The position numbers and the translations under genes are program-made. A stretch of 64,000 bases of DNA from Nothopassalora personata (Eukaryota > Ascomycota > Dothideomycetes > Mycosphaerellales > Mycosphaerellaceae), in assembly GCA_033816765.1 (NCBI GenBank), contig CM066289.1, positions 868,001 to 932,000 of the forward strand. Direction: 5' to 3'. A model generated the notes under the pieces. It was not told the DNA's origin and did not search any database. It saw nothing but the letters and a program-made list of their open reading frames with translations. Below are positions 20,833-31,737 of this stretch, piece after piece (the first letter of the stretch is position 1; each line of letters starts with the position of its first letter).

Positions 20833-21276
20833 CTTTGCTGTAGTAGAACGCGCCCAGCGCTTGTGATCTGGTGTATGCTTCGATGCGGGGTATCCGATAT
20901 ATCCGCCAGTGACTATCAGTCGTTCTTGCCGATTGAACGTGTACGCTCAGTTCGTTGCTTCCTGTTTGGTGTCGTGCCTACCCACCTTACTTACTCTTTT
21001 TCCCGAAGCTCGCGTTTCCCGCTTAGCAGGCGCGACCTGAGCCCAGCATTCTGACATGGCCAAAAGTGGTGGCTCTTATCCGACCTCTGAGCCGGCTGGA
21101 TATCCGGATGATACGATAACGACACCGAGGGACTGATGACCATCCAGCAGGTGGTGTCTCATATAAGCGACCACACTACCAATCTCCTCTATGGGGCATC
21201 CTCACCCATAACTTCCTACCATGCGGTGACCTCCAACAACAATAACAACAAGACCCTTCCGCCTACTACACCCACC
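20833..21276. promoter_or_regulatory. Shared divergent promoter region, CCT3 / TLC protein
   Basis: Separates two outward-pointing genes. An in-frame ATG at 21136 lies inside it; sequence from 21136 to 21276 is low-complexity (AAC repeats) and is more likely 5' UTR than coding. Confidence 0.45.
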
Positions 21277-22524
21277 ATGAAGGACCCTTTCCCAATCGCT
21301 CCTCCAAAGGCTCTCATCGAACTGATCCAACCTATTGCCGATCCGTTGGGCCTACCCTCTCTGGCATTGCACGCTCACGAGGTCGTGTTCGCGTTCGGTC
21401 TGTACGTTTTCATCGATACCGTTGTCTCGCCCGTACTGTCCAGCCGAATATGCCCGGACATCTACAACAAGCTCAACAAGAGGACCCGGCTTAACTGGGA
21501 CGTGCATGTCGTCTCCTTCTTCCAGTCCGTATTGATCAGCGCACTGTCCCTCTACGTCATCTTCTACGACCAAGAGCGAGCATCACTCCGACCACGAGGG
21601 AGATGGGAGGAACGAGTCTGGGAGTACACGGGCGTCTCGGGTCTCTGCCAGTCCTTCGCACTGGGCTACTTCATGTGGGACTTCTACAAATGCGCCTGGC
21701 ACGTTGACATCTTCGGCTGGGGAATGCTAGCGCACGCCATCTCAGCTTTAAGTGTCTTCGCCCTGGGATACAGGCCATTCATCTACTTCTACGCGCCAAT
21801 TTTCCTGCTGTACGAATTGAGCAGCCCGTTCTTGAACATCCACTGGTTCTGCGATAAGCTCGACCTGACGGGATCGATCTACCAGGCTATTAACGGAGCG
21901 TTTCTCACGAGCACCTTTTTCGGCTGCAGGTTGGTCTGGGGTAATATCAGCTCTTTCTGGGTCTTCTACGACATCTTCCACGCGATACGAAGGGGAAGTA
22001 CGAGCATCACGAACGCCGAGACCGGGGCACCGAAGCACTACTCGGCCGATGATCTGCTGAGCATCTACGGCGATGAGCAAGGACAAAGGCTAGCGTTCGC
22101 AGGAGGGTACCAGGTTCCGATCTGGCTAGGCTTGGTCTACCTCGCCAGCAATCTGACACTGAATTCGCTGAACATTTTCTGGTTCGGCAAGATGATCGAG
22201 ACGATTCGCAAGAGATTCGATCCACCACTCGGTACGAAAGGGAAAGGTGAAGAGTATTCGGGCTATGAGCCCAAGGAGAAGGTCAAGCAAGAGAAGGTCG
22301 ACAACACGAGTGCTGCGTCAAGGCTTGAGCCCAATGCAGGCCAGTCTGTCAGCTCGAACGGCAAGGGTAGTGTCAAGGCCGCCAGAGAAAGAGCCGAAGC
22401 GGCTATGGATGGGACGGTCGTAAGCAGTGAGGATATTGATACGCAAAGGGTCACGCTTGCGGATGGCAGCAAGAGCGTGCAGATCGAAGGGCAGAGGACG
22501 TTGCGAACGAGACGGAAGGCGTGA
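21277..22524 (+). CDS. TLC-domain multi-pass membrane protein (TMEM56-like)
   Basis: 415 residues from the ATG at 21277, which sits in a good context (CACCATGAAG). An upstream ATG at 21136 would add 47 low-complexity residues. The middle ~240 residues contain about six to seven hydrophobic helices: HAHEVVFAFGLYVFIDTVVS, VHVVSFFQSVLISALSLYVI, GYFMWDFYKCAWHVDIFGWG, FIYFYAPIFLLYELSSPFLN. The D-x-x-x-x-x-H arrangement and WDFYKC match TRAM/LAG1/CLN8 (TLC) domains. Family members are ER proteins of lipid or sterol homeostasis, but only some are ceramide synthases; this one lacks a clear Lag1 motif, so enzymatic activity is unproven. The C-terminal ~100 residues are charged and cytosolic-looking. 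Single exon. Confidence 0.85.
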   Translation: MKDPFPIAPPKALIELIQPIADPLGLPSLALHAHEVVFAFGLYVFIDTVVSPVLSSRICPDIYNKLNKRTRLNWDVHVVSFFQSVLISALSLYVIFYDQERASLRPRGRWEERVWEYTGVSGLCQSFALGYFMWDFYKCAWHVDIFGWGMLAHAISALSVFALGYRPFIYFYAPIFLLYELSSPFLNIHWFCDKLDLTGSIYQAINGAFLTSTFFGCRLVWGNISSFWVFYDIFHAIRRGSTSITNAETGAPKHYSADDLLSIYGDEQGQRLAFAGGYQVPIWLGLVYLASNLTLNSLNIFWFGKMIETIRKRFDPPLGTKGKGEEYSGYEPKEKVKQEKVDNTSAASRLEPNAGQSVSSNGKGSVKAARERAEAAMDGTVVSSEDIDTQRVTLADGSKSVQIEGQRTLRTRRKA

Positions 22525-23145
22525 TCAGGTCGCGAGACCATCTTCTGGGAAAGGGTTTCCTGGCAGCGCATTAGCGATCGGTAGGCAGTCTATGCAAGAT
22601 ATAGACCACGGTATGAGCACACGCTTCCATTCGGCAGCACAACTCAACTTGTTGTATTCCCGAAGACTGAGAGTTTTGCGGATTCTCGAGTAGTGGGTAC
22701 TTCTGTACGCGAAGAAGGAGTTTCGATGTCACGCGACTATCTCTGCTCAGATGACCTGGCCTTGGTCCTGCGGACGCTGCGACCGGTCTTAGACCTTTAT
22801 CACTGGTAGACAGCTGACTGCCATGGACGCGCATGCTTCGACAATCTCTGGCCCGGCCTGAAGGCTTGAGAGGACCGGTCACGAGCACAGCTTAAACGAC
22901 ACTCCTGCGCGAGCACGAGTCCGACGCGTCTTCCAAGGTGTTTGATCCTTAGCCCAACTGCACATTATGCATTGCTCTAATCGAGACGGTGGCGCACGCA
23001 GCTCGTTATTTTTGGATACGGGAAGTCTTTGAAGCTACACGTCTCTAGCACTATATGGCCACCGTCTGTCCGCCAGCTCAAATGCAGCAACCTGTGGGTT
23101 TCAATGTCGCCACTCAGCACGACTTTCGAGCGACCATAGCCAAAC
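22525..23145. other. Intergenic, no gene recognised
   Basis: 3' flank of the TLC gene and promoter of the HET gene. No coherent coding signal. Confidence 0.4.
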
Positions 23146-24402
23146 ATGGCAGGCTCCTCTCGGGACGCATCTTTCTGTCATGGTCCAGACAACACGTTGT
23201 TCAAACACCAGCCGCTCCAGGAACACGAGATTCGGCTTGTTAAGTTCAAGTGGAGTGCAACACGAGATGACATTGCCTTGACGTCTGAGCATCGCCGCAT
23301 GCATTCAGATGGCCAGTATTACGCCCTGTCGTACTGCTGGGGGATTGCAGCCGCTCAAAGACAGATCACGCTCGATGGCCAGCCCTTCAATGTGACTCAA
23401 AACCTCTTCAGGGCTTTGTCTACGCTTCTGACCCAACAGCCCTGGGGAGAATGCTACTGGATCGATGCTATATGCATCAACCAACACGACATCAACGAAA
23501 GGAACTCTCAGGTGCAGCGAATGTGGAGAATCTTCCATGCTGCTATTCGCGTTATCTCTTGGCTCGGACCAAGTGACTCCGATACAGAAGCTCTTTTTAA
23601 AGCCTGGCAAGAAACCGGTGATATGGCTCAAGTCGATCAAACGCTTGTGAAGGTGGGCGTAAAATCTATTTTCTCCCGGCAATACTTCACCAGAACATGG
23701 GTCATTCCCGAGGTCATGCAGGCTCGCGACATCGTCCTTATGTGCGGCTCCACCTACTTTCCCCGCCACGCTATGCAAACGTGGCGGCCAGCAATCGAGG
23801 AGCTCGAGTACAGACATCTACTGGCCCGGTATGTGCTTCGTTCCACAAAGTCGCCGGAGTACGGACCTCAAGCTTGGGATCGGTTCGACACGATCTTCGG
23901 GGCGCATTATGCCTTTAGCGCATGTGTCGATGAAAGAGACAGGATCTTCGCCATGTTAAGCGATCCCAGAGCTATGGCGCTTGGTTCTGCGCTTTGGCTG
24001 ACGCCCGACTACTCCACGTCGCTCGAGGGGCTGTGGCTAGCTGTGATGAGGCAGTTCACTGAACTCAACCTTCGCCACGGATGGAGTGGAATGGCCTCAA
24101 AGGTCTGCTCATTTGGTTTCATCCTGGCAATGGCCTTGGGCGTGTCGATCAGGTCTGAGGCGTTTGGCGCGCGGCTTGCAGAGCAGGTTGGCATTATATG
24201 GCGGCCTCCAGGCTCCTATAACATGTTGATCGTCGTCGCTGTGCTCAAGGCTGGGGGTATGATAATGCTCTCGTCATCGGATCTACACCCAGTTTTTCTG
24301 ACCACCCTCGCTCGTGACAATAGGACGGGCGGGCTGTCTGCAGACACGTTCCTACTGCCAAACGAATCTGAACACCAAATTGCGCAGAACGACACGGACT
24401 AG
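23146..24402 (+). CDS. HET-domain (heterokaryon incompatibility) protein, possibly prematurely terminated
   Basis: 418 residues, one exon. The HET domain spans about 57-215 with its three blocks: YALSYCWG (59-66), WIDAICINQHDINERNSQVQ (105-124) and SRQYFTRTWVIPEVMQARDI. The remainder has the usual divergent C-terminal region, with two hydrophobic segments (FGFILAMALGVSI and MLIVVAVLKAGGMIML). HET proteins trigger cell death after non-self fusion or act in related immune-like responses; the partner here is unknown. After the TAG at 24400-24402 the same frame stays open for 106 more codons to 24723, so the stop may be a CAG-to-TAG nonsense mutation truncating a ~525-residue protein. The 418-residue product is still within the family's range. 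Confidence 0.88.
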   Translation: MAGSSRDASFCHGPDNTLFKHQPLQEHEIRLVKFKWSATRDDIALTSEHRRMHSDGQYYALSYCWGIAAAQRQITLDGQPFNVTQNLFRALSTLLTQQPWGECYWIDAICINQHDINERNSQVQRMWRIFHAAIRVISWLGPSDSDTEALFKAWQETGDMAQVDQTLVKVGVKSIFSRQYFTRTWVIPEVMQARDIVLMCGSTYFPRHAMQTWRPAIEELEYRHLLARYVLRSTKSPEYGPQAWDRFDTIFGAHYAFSACVDERDRIFAMLSDPRAMALGSALWLTPDYSTSLEGLWLAVMRQFTELNLRHGWSGMASKVCSFGFILAMALGVSIRSEAFGARLAEQVGIIWRPPGSYNMLIVVAVLKAGGMIMLSSSDLHPVFLTTLARDNRTGGLSADTFLLPNESEHQIAQNDTD

Positions 24403-24723
24403 GTCCAAGCCACAAGGCTGGGACCATTAAAGTCTGAAGGAGCACCTGAGCAATTTTGGATCAAGGACCTCCATGGTAACCTGGGTTACAAATCGGTTCA
24501 GAACCCAGAGCAAACCGTAGTGCATGGCATTCAACCACGAGATCACAACTGCGTTGCGACCAGGAATTCCATCTTGGAGCTGCTTTTGGAGGAACATACC
24601 TACCAGCCGCAGAATCGCGGCTGCAAGTTGGACGTCGCGGACGCTGCCGGCGAGATCCATCGCTTTGTGGCATTAGAGGACCTCTATCGTCTCGTCGATC
24701 ACGGCCGTAGTTCAGTGAGGTAA
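24403..24723 (+). other. In-frame open extension downstream of the HET stop codon
   Basis: 106 codons with no stop, in the same frame as the HET gene, containing EQFWIKDLHGNLGYKSVQNP and LELLLEEHTYQPQNRGCKL, which read like globular protein. It is probably the former C-terminus of the HET protein or an exon reached by an unrecognised intron. No domain recognised. Confidence 0.4.
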
Positions 24724-26841
24724 ATTTGCACTGACGATAACGGCACAGACGGGCAGATGAGTACCCATCCGCGACGTCATGATACTGTCCGACTACTAAG
24801 CTACATACCAGCCCGCGCAGAGGAGTGACATCTCCAAAGAGACGTCTATATACCCTTGTATCGCTCTTGTGACTGCCCATCGCCCATTTCTGACATAGTC
24901 TCCTACAATTTCTCACACGCCCTCAGCGTGATGGAAGCAAAAGCTGCTAGTAGTCAGACAATCTTGGCCAGCGGGCCACATCCTCGCAGCACACACCTCA
25001 AAAGCATAGCATCCCTTCTCCGCCCGGGACCCATTCGCCAGTTGCCCTCGCCGTAAGACGTGACCTGTGGTCACTCGACTGTATCCACCTGGACCACGAG
25101 TATTCTCTCGACCAGGACAGGATGCTATCGGACACGTCTCCCACGCACATCCCATGACCACCTACCCGGTATGAACAGCGGGATTGTACATGGCGAGCCG
25201 AAGGATGACGGTCGGGGTGCTCTGTTGTCGAATTCCGATCCGGTGGTGTAGCGTCAATTAATGGGCTGTGGTCCGTAGTCGCCGCCTTACTCTACCTTCT
25301 TGAAGGTTGCTGCGCTGAGGAATATATCCTGCGAGTATGACGGGAGAGATGCACTTGATTTGTGATGCGTGTCTTGATTGTGGGGCAATGAAGGGGGAAG
25401 AGAGACCGCTATATAACCAGCTTGTGCAGGGGCACGGACCTATAACCCATTCAATTCAAGTGATGCTACGTCAGCCATTCGGCAGGCGATGTCACCGCAC
25501 GGGATTGTGGGGGGTCTCAGAGCGATGGCTGGAGATGGAGATGAAGCTGCTGTAGAGGGGACAGCTGGCCTCTTCGGCGATGAAGTTGTTTAGGGATTCT
25601 GTGACGCTGATTGTGGCAGTTTCGCCGACAGCTGATGTCAGGGTTGTGCTGTTCTGCCGGAAGAGCAAAGATATTTAGAACTTGGCATGCGGTATTGACA
25701 GAGTGTTCTCTTTCGTCTATTGTGTGACCACATTGTGACTGCAGCTGGCAGGGGCTACAAGTGTCACTGCGCCAAAGGTAGTTAGACTGTATGAGGCTGG
25801 ACTGGTTCTATTGTTGGTCAACTTGGATGCCAGGCTGTCCAGTAAGTACTGCGTGTGGCTGACCCATAGACTGGCCACCGACACATCGGCCCGAACATTT
25901 GTCGCGATGGGCAAGCTCATAAGTCCAATACCAAATACAAGTGACGAACCAATTGTCACTTGAGCGATCGTCTGGACGTCCTCAAGAGACTTCAAGAGAC
26001 TTGTTTCAGGACGACCTCTCTAGACTCTGGAACACCCATGGACGGCAGATTGACTCCTATACCACGGCGCCCACGGTTCAAGAACTTACGACAGGCAAAT
26101 ACGAATGAACAACTTCAGATTCGAAATAAAGACCTCCTACTCACAAACGGTCCACCTCGCTTAGCCCCTCAGTAGAGGTGAGCTACGAAGGACAAGCGGG
26201 AGAGCTGTGGATGGCAAGTGCTCTCACCACTGATCCAGTCGTCCGAAAAAGGTTATGTCGGCGTATGCGAGTGTATGGGTGAGATGCTCACGGAATGTGC
26301 TGATACCGGCTCTCGCTTAGGTTTGACATGTGATCGAAGTGCTGGAGGCTTGGCAGAGACTCATCGCGGAATGTCTGCTTCGACATATCGGTCCCCATTC
26401 ATGGATTGTGGGGAATTGTTGCACAATGAGACGATGTGCGTAGATTGATGTATTGAGAGAGATCTACGAAGTCGCAAGAAAGCAAGATAAGCTAAGGAAT
26501 GTGGTGCCTTAGGCAGCTAGGGCCTTGGCATCTAGGAAAGTGCTGGACACAGCATCAAGTCAATGCTCCATGATGAGTCCAATATACCCTTGCGCTGAGA
26601 CCAGGTCCAAGGTACGGAAATGCCTACAGTGTTCATATGCATAATTCGTGCGACTACGAGCTACCATTTCCACGCCGCTTTGGACACCGGCGGGCAGCTT
26701 GATCGCTAAGGCGTTGAGGCAACACACAACACGTTGGACATCCTCGTTTCCAAATATATTATAGACAGTCTCTCAGATGCAAAGCCCAAATCACGCAATC
26801 AACCCCCCGCCCTCAAACTTTCGCACACTTATCTGCCAGCC
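24724..26841. other. 2.1-kb stretch without a recognised gene
   Basis: Only short ORFs. A reverse ORF at 25717-25995 is mildly hydrophobic, but no family could be assigned. This may be an accessory or decayed segment between the HET and F-box-like genes; no repeats or RNA genes seen. Confidence 0.4.
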
Positions 26842-27657
26842 TCAAACAGATCGGAGCTTCCTTAGCAAGCTCTCACAATTTCCCAAGGTCAGCTCGTGGA
26901 AGCCTGCCTGAGATGAAATACCCCGGGCAACCTGTACAGCATTCTGACTCGCAGTACTGATGTCCCGGATGTCGAAGTGCCCGGTGAATGCATGCGGGAA
27001 GCGCGCCGTGTTGCTCGGATGAAACGCTCCCAGTCGGACGGTCATCTGAAGTCGATTTCCGCCTCCTGTCCTCGACCTTGTCTGGAACCGGATAGTACTG
27101 ACAACTTGGTCATCCGGAGCATTTCGCTGGTGCACACGTCCGTGCTGGGAACTGGAGATCCGCAATGTGACGTCCCGAATAAGGGCAGCGTTACCCAACC
27201 CGCGGATGATTTTCTTCAGCGGTGCTTTCGTACGAAGGAGGCCGGAGCGTGCCTGTCTTGATGGCAAGACGGACGGCCACAACGCGCCATACATTCGTCG
27301 GTTCCTTCGGTCGACCAGGTTTGCGTCGACGTTGACGAAGAACTTGGTCTGCTCGTAGAAGATCGGGATTGCCTCCTGGTGCAGCAGACTACTGGTAAGG
27401 GTAATCGGCGGGATGGTGTGATCGGAAAGACTCACGCCATTTGGTGTCGCCTGTTCCGCATTGGCGTTGACTGCGCTGAATCCGTATATCATGTTGCGCA
27501 CCTCTGGATGCAGACCGAGGAATTTGAAACCGTGGACCTTGTTCTCGTCGTCGGCTGAGAGTCGAACTCCTTGGGTATCAACTTGGAGAGCTGGACGAGT
27601 CGAACGCTGGCCGTTGCTTTGGAGAGCGTAGAAGCTGCTAACTAAGCGTGCAGCCAT
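26842..27657 (-). CDS. F-box-like / 2EXR-type fungal protein
   Basis: 271 residues, single exon. Around residues 44-60 is FKFLGLHPEVRNMIYGFSAV, the L-P/H-x-E-x-R-N-x-I-Y signature of the lineage-expanded fungal F-box-like/2EXR families. It is followed by the second hallmark (about 85-110): ITLTSSLLHQEAIPIFYEQ, matching the usual 'L..TCRQI..EALPIFY' block. The C-terminal half is Arg-rich without a known domain. These proteins are very numerous in filamentous ascomycetes and mostly uncharacterised; a role as substrate adaptor for ubiquitin ligases is speculative. Divergent from the Rax1-like gene. Confidence 0.75.
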   Translation of the reverse strand: MAARLVSSFYALQSNGQRSTRPALQVDTQGVRLSADDENKVHGFKFLGLHPEVRNMIYGFSAVNANAEQATPNGVSLSDHTIPPITLTSSLLHQEAIPIFYEQTKFFVNVDANLVDRRNRRMYGALWPSVLPSRQARSGLLRTKAPLKKIIRGLGNAALIRDVTLRISSSQHGRVHQRNAPDDQVVSTIRFQTRSRTGGGNRLQMTVRLGAFHPSNTARFPHAFTGHFDIRDISTASQNAVQVARGISSQAGFHELTLGNCESLLRKLRSV

Positions 27658-28319
27658 GGTAGTAGAGACTCCGTGACGAGAAAGTGCGCTATTTGTTGGC
27701 CCTTCTGCGATCGTGACGAGTGTCGGGAGTTGGCCAAGTCAATGAAACCTGTGATGCTCGCAGTGCTGGGAGGAAATGACGGAACACAGAGAGAATCAAA
27801 CGAAAGCAGCCCTTTTGCCGTTCTAGAACTCACCTTGATCACCACCAAGCCAGTCTTCTGTCGCAGTATATGGATAGCACTACGCGCCTTGTCCTTCTCG
27901 CTCCATATCTGCCCTTGCGTGGACGGTAGTGCTGGGAACATCGGCGACCGGCTTGTCCGAGACGAAAGCAGTGGGAGAGTGTGACCTTGTTGATGTTGAT
28001 CAGACGGGAGGGTGTCATGTCGCTATTTGTGTTGCTGTCCTGGTATGTTGATGATATACTGTATGCAGTGTGAAGTCGTCATGACTCGAGGATGGAATTG
28101 GAGTGGCAGGATTCACACTAGCGTGCGGCAAAATAGAAGCTTAGCACGTTTCGCGCCGCATGTGATTGGCTCATCAGCATGCGGCAAATTGCGCTTCCTA
28201 TGCTGTGATGTGCAGATGCGCAGCGACTCCTGTCAACAGCGACAGCATCGACGGCGACGACGACGACGGCGACATCTCGACCACCGCACCCGCCATTGCG
28301 TGCAGGACCACCCGCCGTC
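27658..28319. other. Divergent intergenic region, F-box-like / Rax1-like
   Basis: Shared promoter space. A CGACGACGACGGCGAC run just before the Rax1-like ATG is the only low-complexity feature. No gene seen. Confidence 0.4.
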
Positions 28320-29743
28320 ATGGAGGAGGCGGAGGACCGTTCACCGATTCCGAACCATGAGAACCGTCAAAGGCTTCCGAACCTCTTCGAGGTGCTGTCG
28401 CGCCGTACACTCGCTCCGGTACCATCACCAAACACGACCGCCGACTCGAGGCTGAACTGACGGAAACAGGTCGATCTTTTCTCCTTTTACATTTACATGC
28501 GCGATGTGCAGCGAAGCGTGGACTACCTCGATTTCTGGTAAGCAATCTATCGTACTGGTGAAAGCAGGCGCGGGCGCGGGCGCGGGCGGCGGGCAGCGGG
28601 CGGAGGGCGGAAGGAGGAGTGGCAGTGGCAGCGGGAGACAGCGACCGAACGAACGTCTGAGAGGCAGGAGCAACATCAATGGCAGCTGACACTCCATCAC
28701 AGGCTTGACGTCTCCCAGCACATGTCGCTATGCCGACACTACGTACGCGAACTACGCCGATCCGTCCTGATTTCAACGCCCGATCTCGACAAATCTGGCT
28801 CGAAGCGCTCATCGCAGATCTTGGACAGCTACAACGGCAATGGTCGGGAGCGGTCGTCTTCTTCTGGGCAGGGGCCGAGCGGTGCATATACCCGCGACAA
28901 GTCGAAGGATAGACAGACGCCGGATCAGCGATTATCGGCCTTCTTGAGGAACGAGAATGGAAGTGGTCACAGCCCGCAGAACAGCCAAGGGAGCGGGCAG
29001 TCCGAAGGAAACACGACTGGCAGCGAGCAGCCACCGAGACCCAGCTTCATGACCGGACTGTCCAACTCACCCATCGTAAACAGCAACAACAGTCCAGAGA
29101 ACCGTGTCGCGCGTGCCGACATTCGCGCATCTGCCGAGAAGATCTTGTACACCTTCCTCCTGCCTGGTGCAGAACGCGAGATCATCCTACCGCAGGCCAT
29201 TCTCAACGAAATCACCCACAATATCGAGCACGAAGGTCGTGACGATCCAGAAGTCTTCGACGGAGCGAAGGACTACGTCTTCCAGGCTATGGAGCGGGAT
29301 GCATTCCCAGGCTTTCTTAGGCAGAAAGCACTGGGCAACATCGTACAACCCTCGCTAATGCTGCGTCTGATCGTTGGACTTGTGTCGATGTTTGCAGCTT
29401 TCTGGGCTGCCTTCATCCTCATTTTCTTGGACAAGAACAGGGCTACACGCTGCTGGCTGATCCTGCCCTTCACAGTCGGCATATATCTCCTTGCGTCACA
29501 CCAATACATGCTGGATCCGATGCTTGCGCTGCTCGGTCTGAGCGAATACACCTTCTTCAGCTTTGCGCGGATAAAGGAGCCTTTCATCAGGTAAGTCATG
29601 CATGGCATTTGCAGATGTATCTAATGCTGACTATCCCCAGGAAACTCCTGACGAAACGAGCCCTAATGAGTCTGATGTACATCCTCATTATCGACGTTGC
29701 TTTGCTTTGCCTTTTCATCTTTGTCCCTGGCAAGCGACTTTGA
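28320..29743 (+). CDS. Rax1-like protein: RGS domain with three C-terminal transmembrane segments
   Basis: Proposed CDS: join(28320..28418, 28470..28537, 28703..29590, 29641..29743), 385 aa, with introns of 51, 165 and 50 nt. Exon 1 ends in PNLFEVLSRRTLAP; exon 2 continues VDLFSFYIYMRDVQRSVDYL; exon 3 resumes with LDVSQHMSLCRHYVRELRRS, together giving a classic RGS start. The RGS second half (IRASAEKILYTFLLPGAERE...VFQAMERDAFPGFLRQK, about 195-265) follows a ~100-residue disordered insert. Three hydrophobic helices sit at roughly 276-298, 306-326 and 362-381. This architecture matches budding-yeast Rax1, a landmark protein for bipolar bud-site selection; in filamentous fungi such RGS proteins influence growth and development. 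The second intron is unusually GC- and purine-rich. Confidence 0.85.
28563..28645 (+). repeat. GC-rich low-complexity tract inside Rax1-like intron 2
   Basis: A run of GCGGGC-type hexamers passes into GGA/GCA repeats on the sense strand. It lies wholly within the 165-nt intron and probably explains the intron's unusual length. Confidence 0.7.
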
Positions 29744-30684
29744 ACGATACCAAGGATCGCGGGCGTTTTGGAGTATCCGAATGGTACCGACAGGAATGAT
29801 GATCGGCTTGATGACGGGCAGATCCTGCTTGCTTCGCTGCGCGAGATATCCATAGCTGTCTTGAAGATAATGCTAATGTGTGATACCCAAGATAAATTTG
29901 AACGGCTCTTCATTCTGTATCCGGCATCGTCCCCCGCCTCGCTGTCAGCAGGTATCAACACAGCTCGAAGCTTCACCCTGCCATCAGAGAATGTTCAATG
30001 GGACGCGATCACGCCGCCGTCGACGAATCTTTGCAACACTTCCGGGAAGCCACGAAACTTGTCCAGTGTGCTAATCCCACAAGTGTAGGCCTACAGACAT
30101 CTCTGTCACCGTCCACTATTTTCCTTGCAAATCATCTCTGCTAGGCCACCTGCGCATTCGCAAAACTTCCCGTTCCGGTTAAAAGGTCCCACTCAATCAA
30201 GCGTGCAAGACTGTCGCCCAGCTGCACCCGGAATCAGGCGCTGAGGTCCCCTCTTCGGGCCTGAAATAGTGCAACACCCGGAATCTGTGGATCGCGGCCC
30301 TATCACAGCAGTTACATGTGGCGCGCATAGCCCTTGGCGCACGTTCTTGGTTGCAAAGTTAGGGGAGGGGTGCTTGCTTGCTTGCTTGCTTGCTCACACA
30401 GCAGCACCTCACGAATCATTCATTGTAGTGAGTCGAATCACAGCTTTTCTAGCACGGTAGACGCGAATGAGAGCATCAGAGGATGTGAATCCATCGAAGG
30501 AACTGCTCAGCATGGGATCGTGCCGGTGTTACAGCGGCTGATACTCTGAATCCTTCTCTTGCCGGCTGCCGTTCATTCTACTCCGCTTTGAGCATTTCAC
30601 TTCTCGTTGCAACGCTCCGCCAATGCTGGTATCATCTCTATCTCATCTCAAAAGCATCAAGCACGAGCACGATCATACCCGTTC
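29744..30684. other. Intergenic between convergent Rax1-like and MDR reductase genes
   Basis: Contains both 3' flanks and a TGCT microsatellite (30371-30394). No gene seen. Confidence 0.45.
30371..30394 (+). repeat. (TGCT)6 microsatellite
   Basis: Six uninterrupted TGCT units in a non-coding region; a possible strain-typing marker. Confidence 0.9.
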
Positions 30685-31737
30685 CTACAACGCACTAACC
30701 TGCAACACCGCCTTCCCGAAATTCTTCCCCGCCAGCATTCCAATCAAGCCATTCGCAGCATTATCAATCCCCTCCGTCACGCTCATCTCCGCCTTGAACT
30801 TACCCTCATGGATCCACTTCTGCACATTCTTCTGGTGCTCCTCCGCATACTTGGGCCCCATGTTCTCATCCACAACAATGAAACCCTGCATCTTGATCCT
30901 CTTGGCCACAACCTGCATCAAGTTCCTGATGGGGTACTGTTCCTCGGGCCTCAGGTTGTATTGCGAGACCATTCCACACGCAACGATGCGCCCGAAGAGG
31001 TTGATGTGTGTGATGGCGGCTTCGAGGTGCTCGCCGCCGACGTTTTCGTAGTAAATGTCGATGCCGTCGGGTGCGAGGCGCTGCAGGGCGTCGAGGGGCT
31101 TCTCTTTTTTGTAGTTGAAGCCGGCGTCGAATTGGAGGTCCTTGGTGATGAAGTCGAGCTTTTTATCGTCGCCGACGCTGCCGATGACGGTGAGGCCTTC
31201 GTGCTTGGCGAGTTGGCCGACGATCTGACCGACTGCACCTGAGGCGGCGGAGATGAAGATGGTCTCGCCCTTCTTGGGCTGGCCGATCTCGTAGAAGGAG
31301 CTGTAGGCTGTAAGACCTGGCATGCCCAGTGCGCCGATGAAGAGTTTGGGGTCGAGGTTGTAGGGGTTCTCGAGGACCTTGAAGGTATCTGCCAGGTCCT
31401 TGTCGATAGCGCTGTACTCTTCTGTCCAGGTCCGTGGTGCGTAGAGGACGTCGGCGCTCTTAAACTTGTCGTTGTCACTCTTGAGGACTGTGACGATGGC
31501 GGCGTTGGTGACGGGCTTGCCGAGCTCGAACGGTGGTGCGTAGGACTTCACGCCTGGTGCCCTCATGCGGCCACGCTGGTAGGGGTCGAAGGAGACATAG
31601 TGGACCTTGACGGTCACGCCGCCCTTTGGTGGTTGCTGCTCGGTGTCGAAGTCGCGGTTCTCAATCTTGAGGTGCTTGCCGGCTTCAGGCCAGCCGGTTG
31701 GCACTTCGGCGAAGATGAGGGCCTTGTTCTGGACCAT
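30685..31737 (-). CDS. NADP-dependent MDR oxidoreductase (alkenal/prostaglandin reductase-like)
   Basis: 350 residues, single exon. It belongs to the zinc-free medium-chain dehydrogenase/reductase branch (LTB4 dehydrogenase, YncB and plant double-bond reductases), which reduce alpha,beta-unsaturated aldehydes or ketones with NADPH. Visible features are the N-terminal oxidoreductase domain with VHYVSFDPYQRGRM (46-59), the family block LGMPGLTAYSSFYEIGQPKK (137-156) and the nucleotide-binding loop AASGAVGQIVGQLAK (164-178). The DGIDIYYENVGGEHLEAAI strand region is also present. No zinc-ligand Cys cluster is seen. Cytosolic detoxification of lipid-peroxidation products is a reasonable inference; substrate unknown. 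Divergent from the Maf gene. Confidence 0.92.
   Translation of the reverse strand: MVQNKALIFAEVPTGWPEAGKHLKIENRDFDTEQQPPKGGVTVKVHYVSFDPYQRGRMRAPGVKSYAPPFELGKPVTNAAIVTVLKSDNDKFKSADVLYAPRTWTEEYSAIDKDLADTFKVLENPYNLDPKLFIGALGMPGLTAYSSFYEIGQPKKGETIFISAASGAVGQIVGQLAKHEGLTVIGSVGDDKKLDFITKDLQFDAGFNYKKEKPLDALQRLAPDGIDIYYENVGGEHLEAAITHINLFGRIVACGMVSQYNLRPEEQYPIRNLMQVVAKRIKMQGFIVVDENMGPKYAEEHQKNVQKWIHEGKFKAEMSVTEGIDNAANGLIGMLAGKNFGKAVLQVSAL

Noticed and set aside
21136..21276. Upstream in-frame start for the TLC protein
   Set aside because: It would add 47 low-complexity residues; the ATG at 21277 has better context and matches the hydrophobic domain start.
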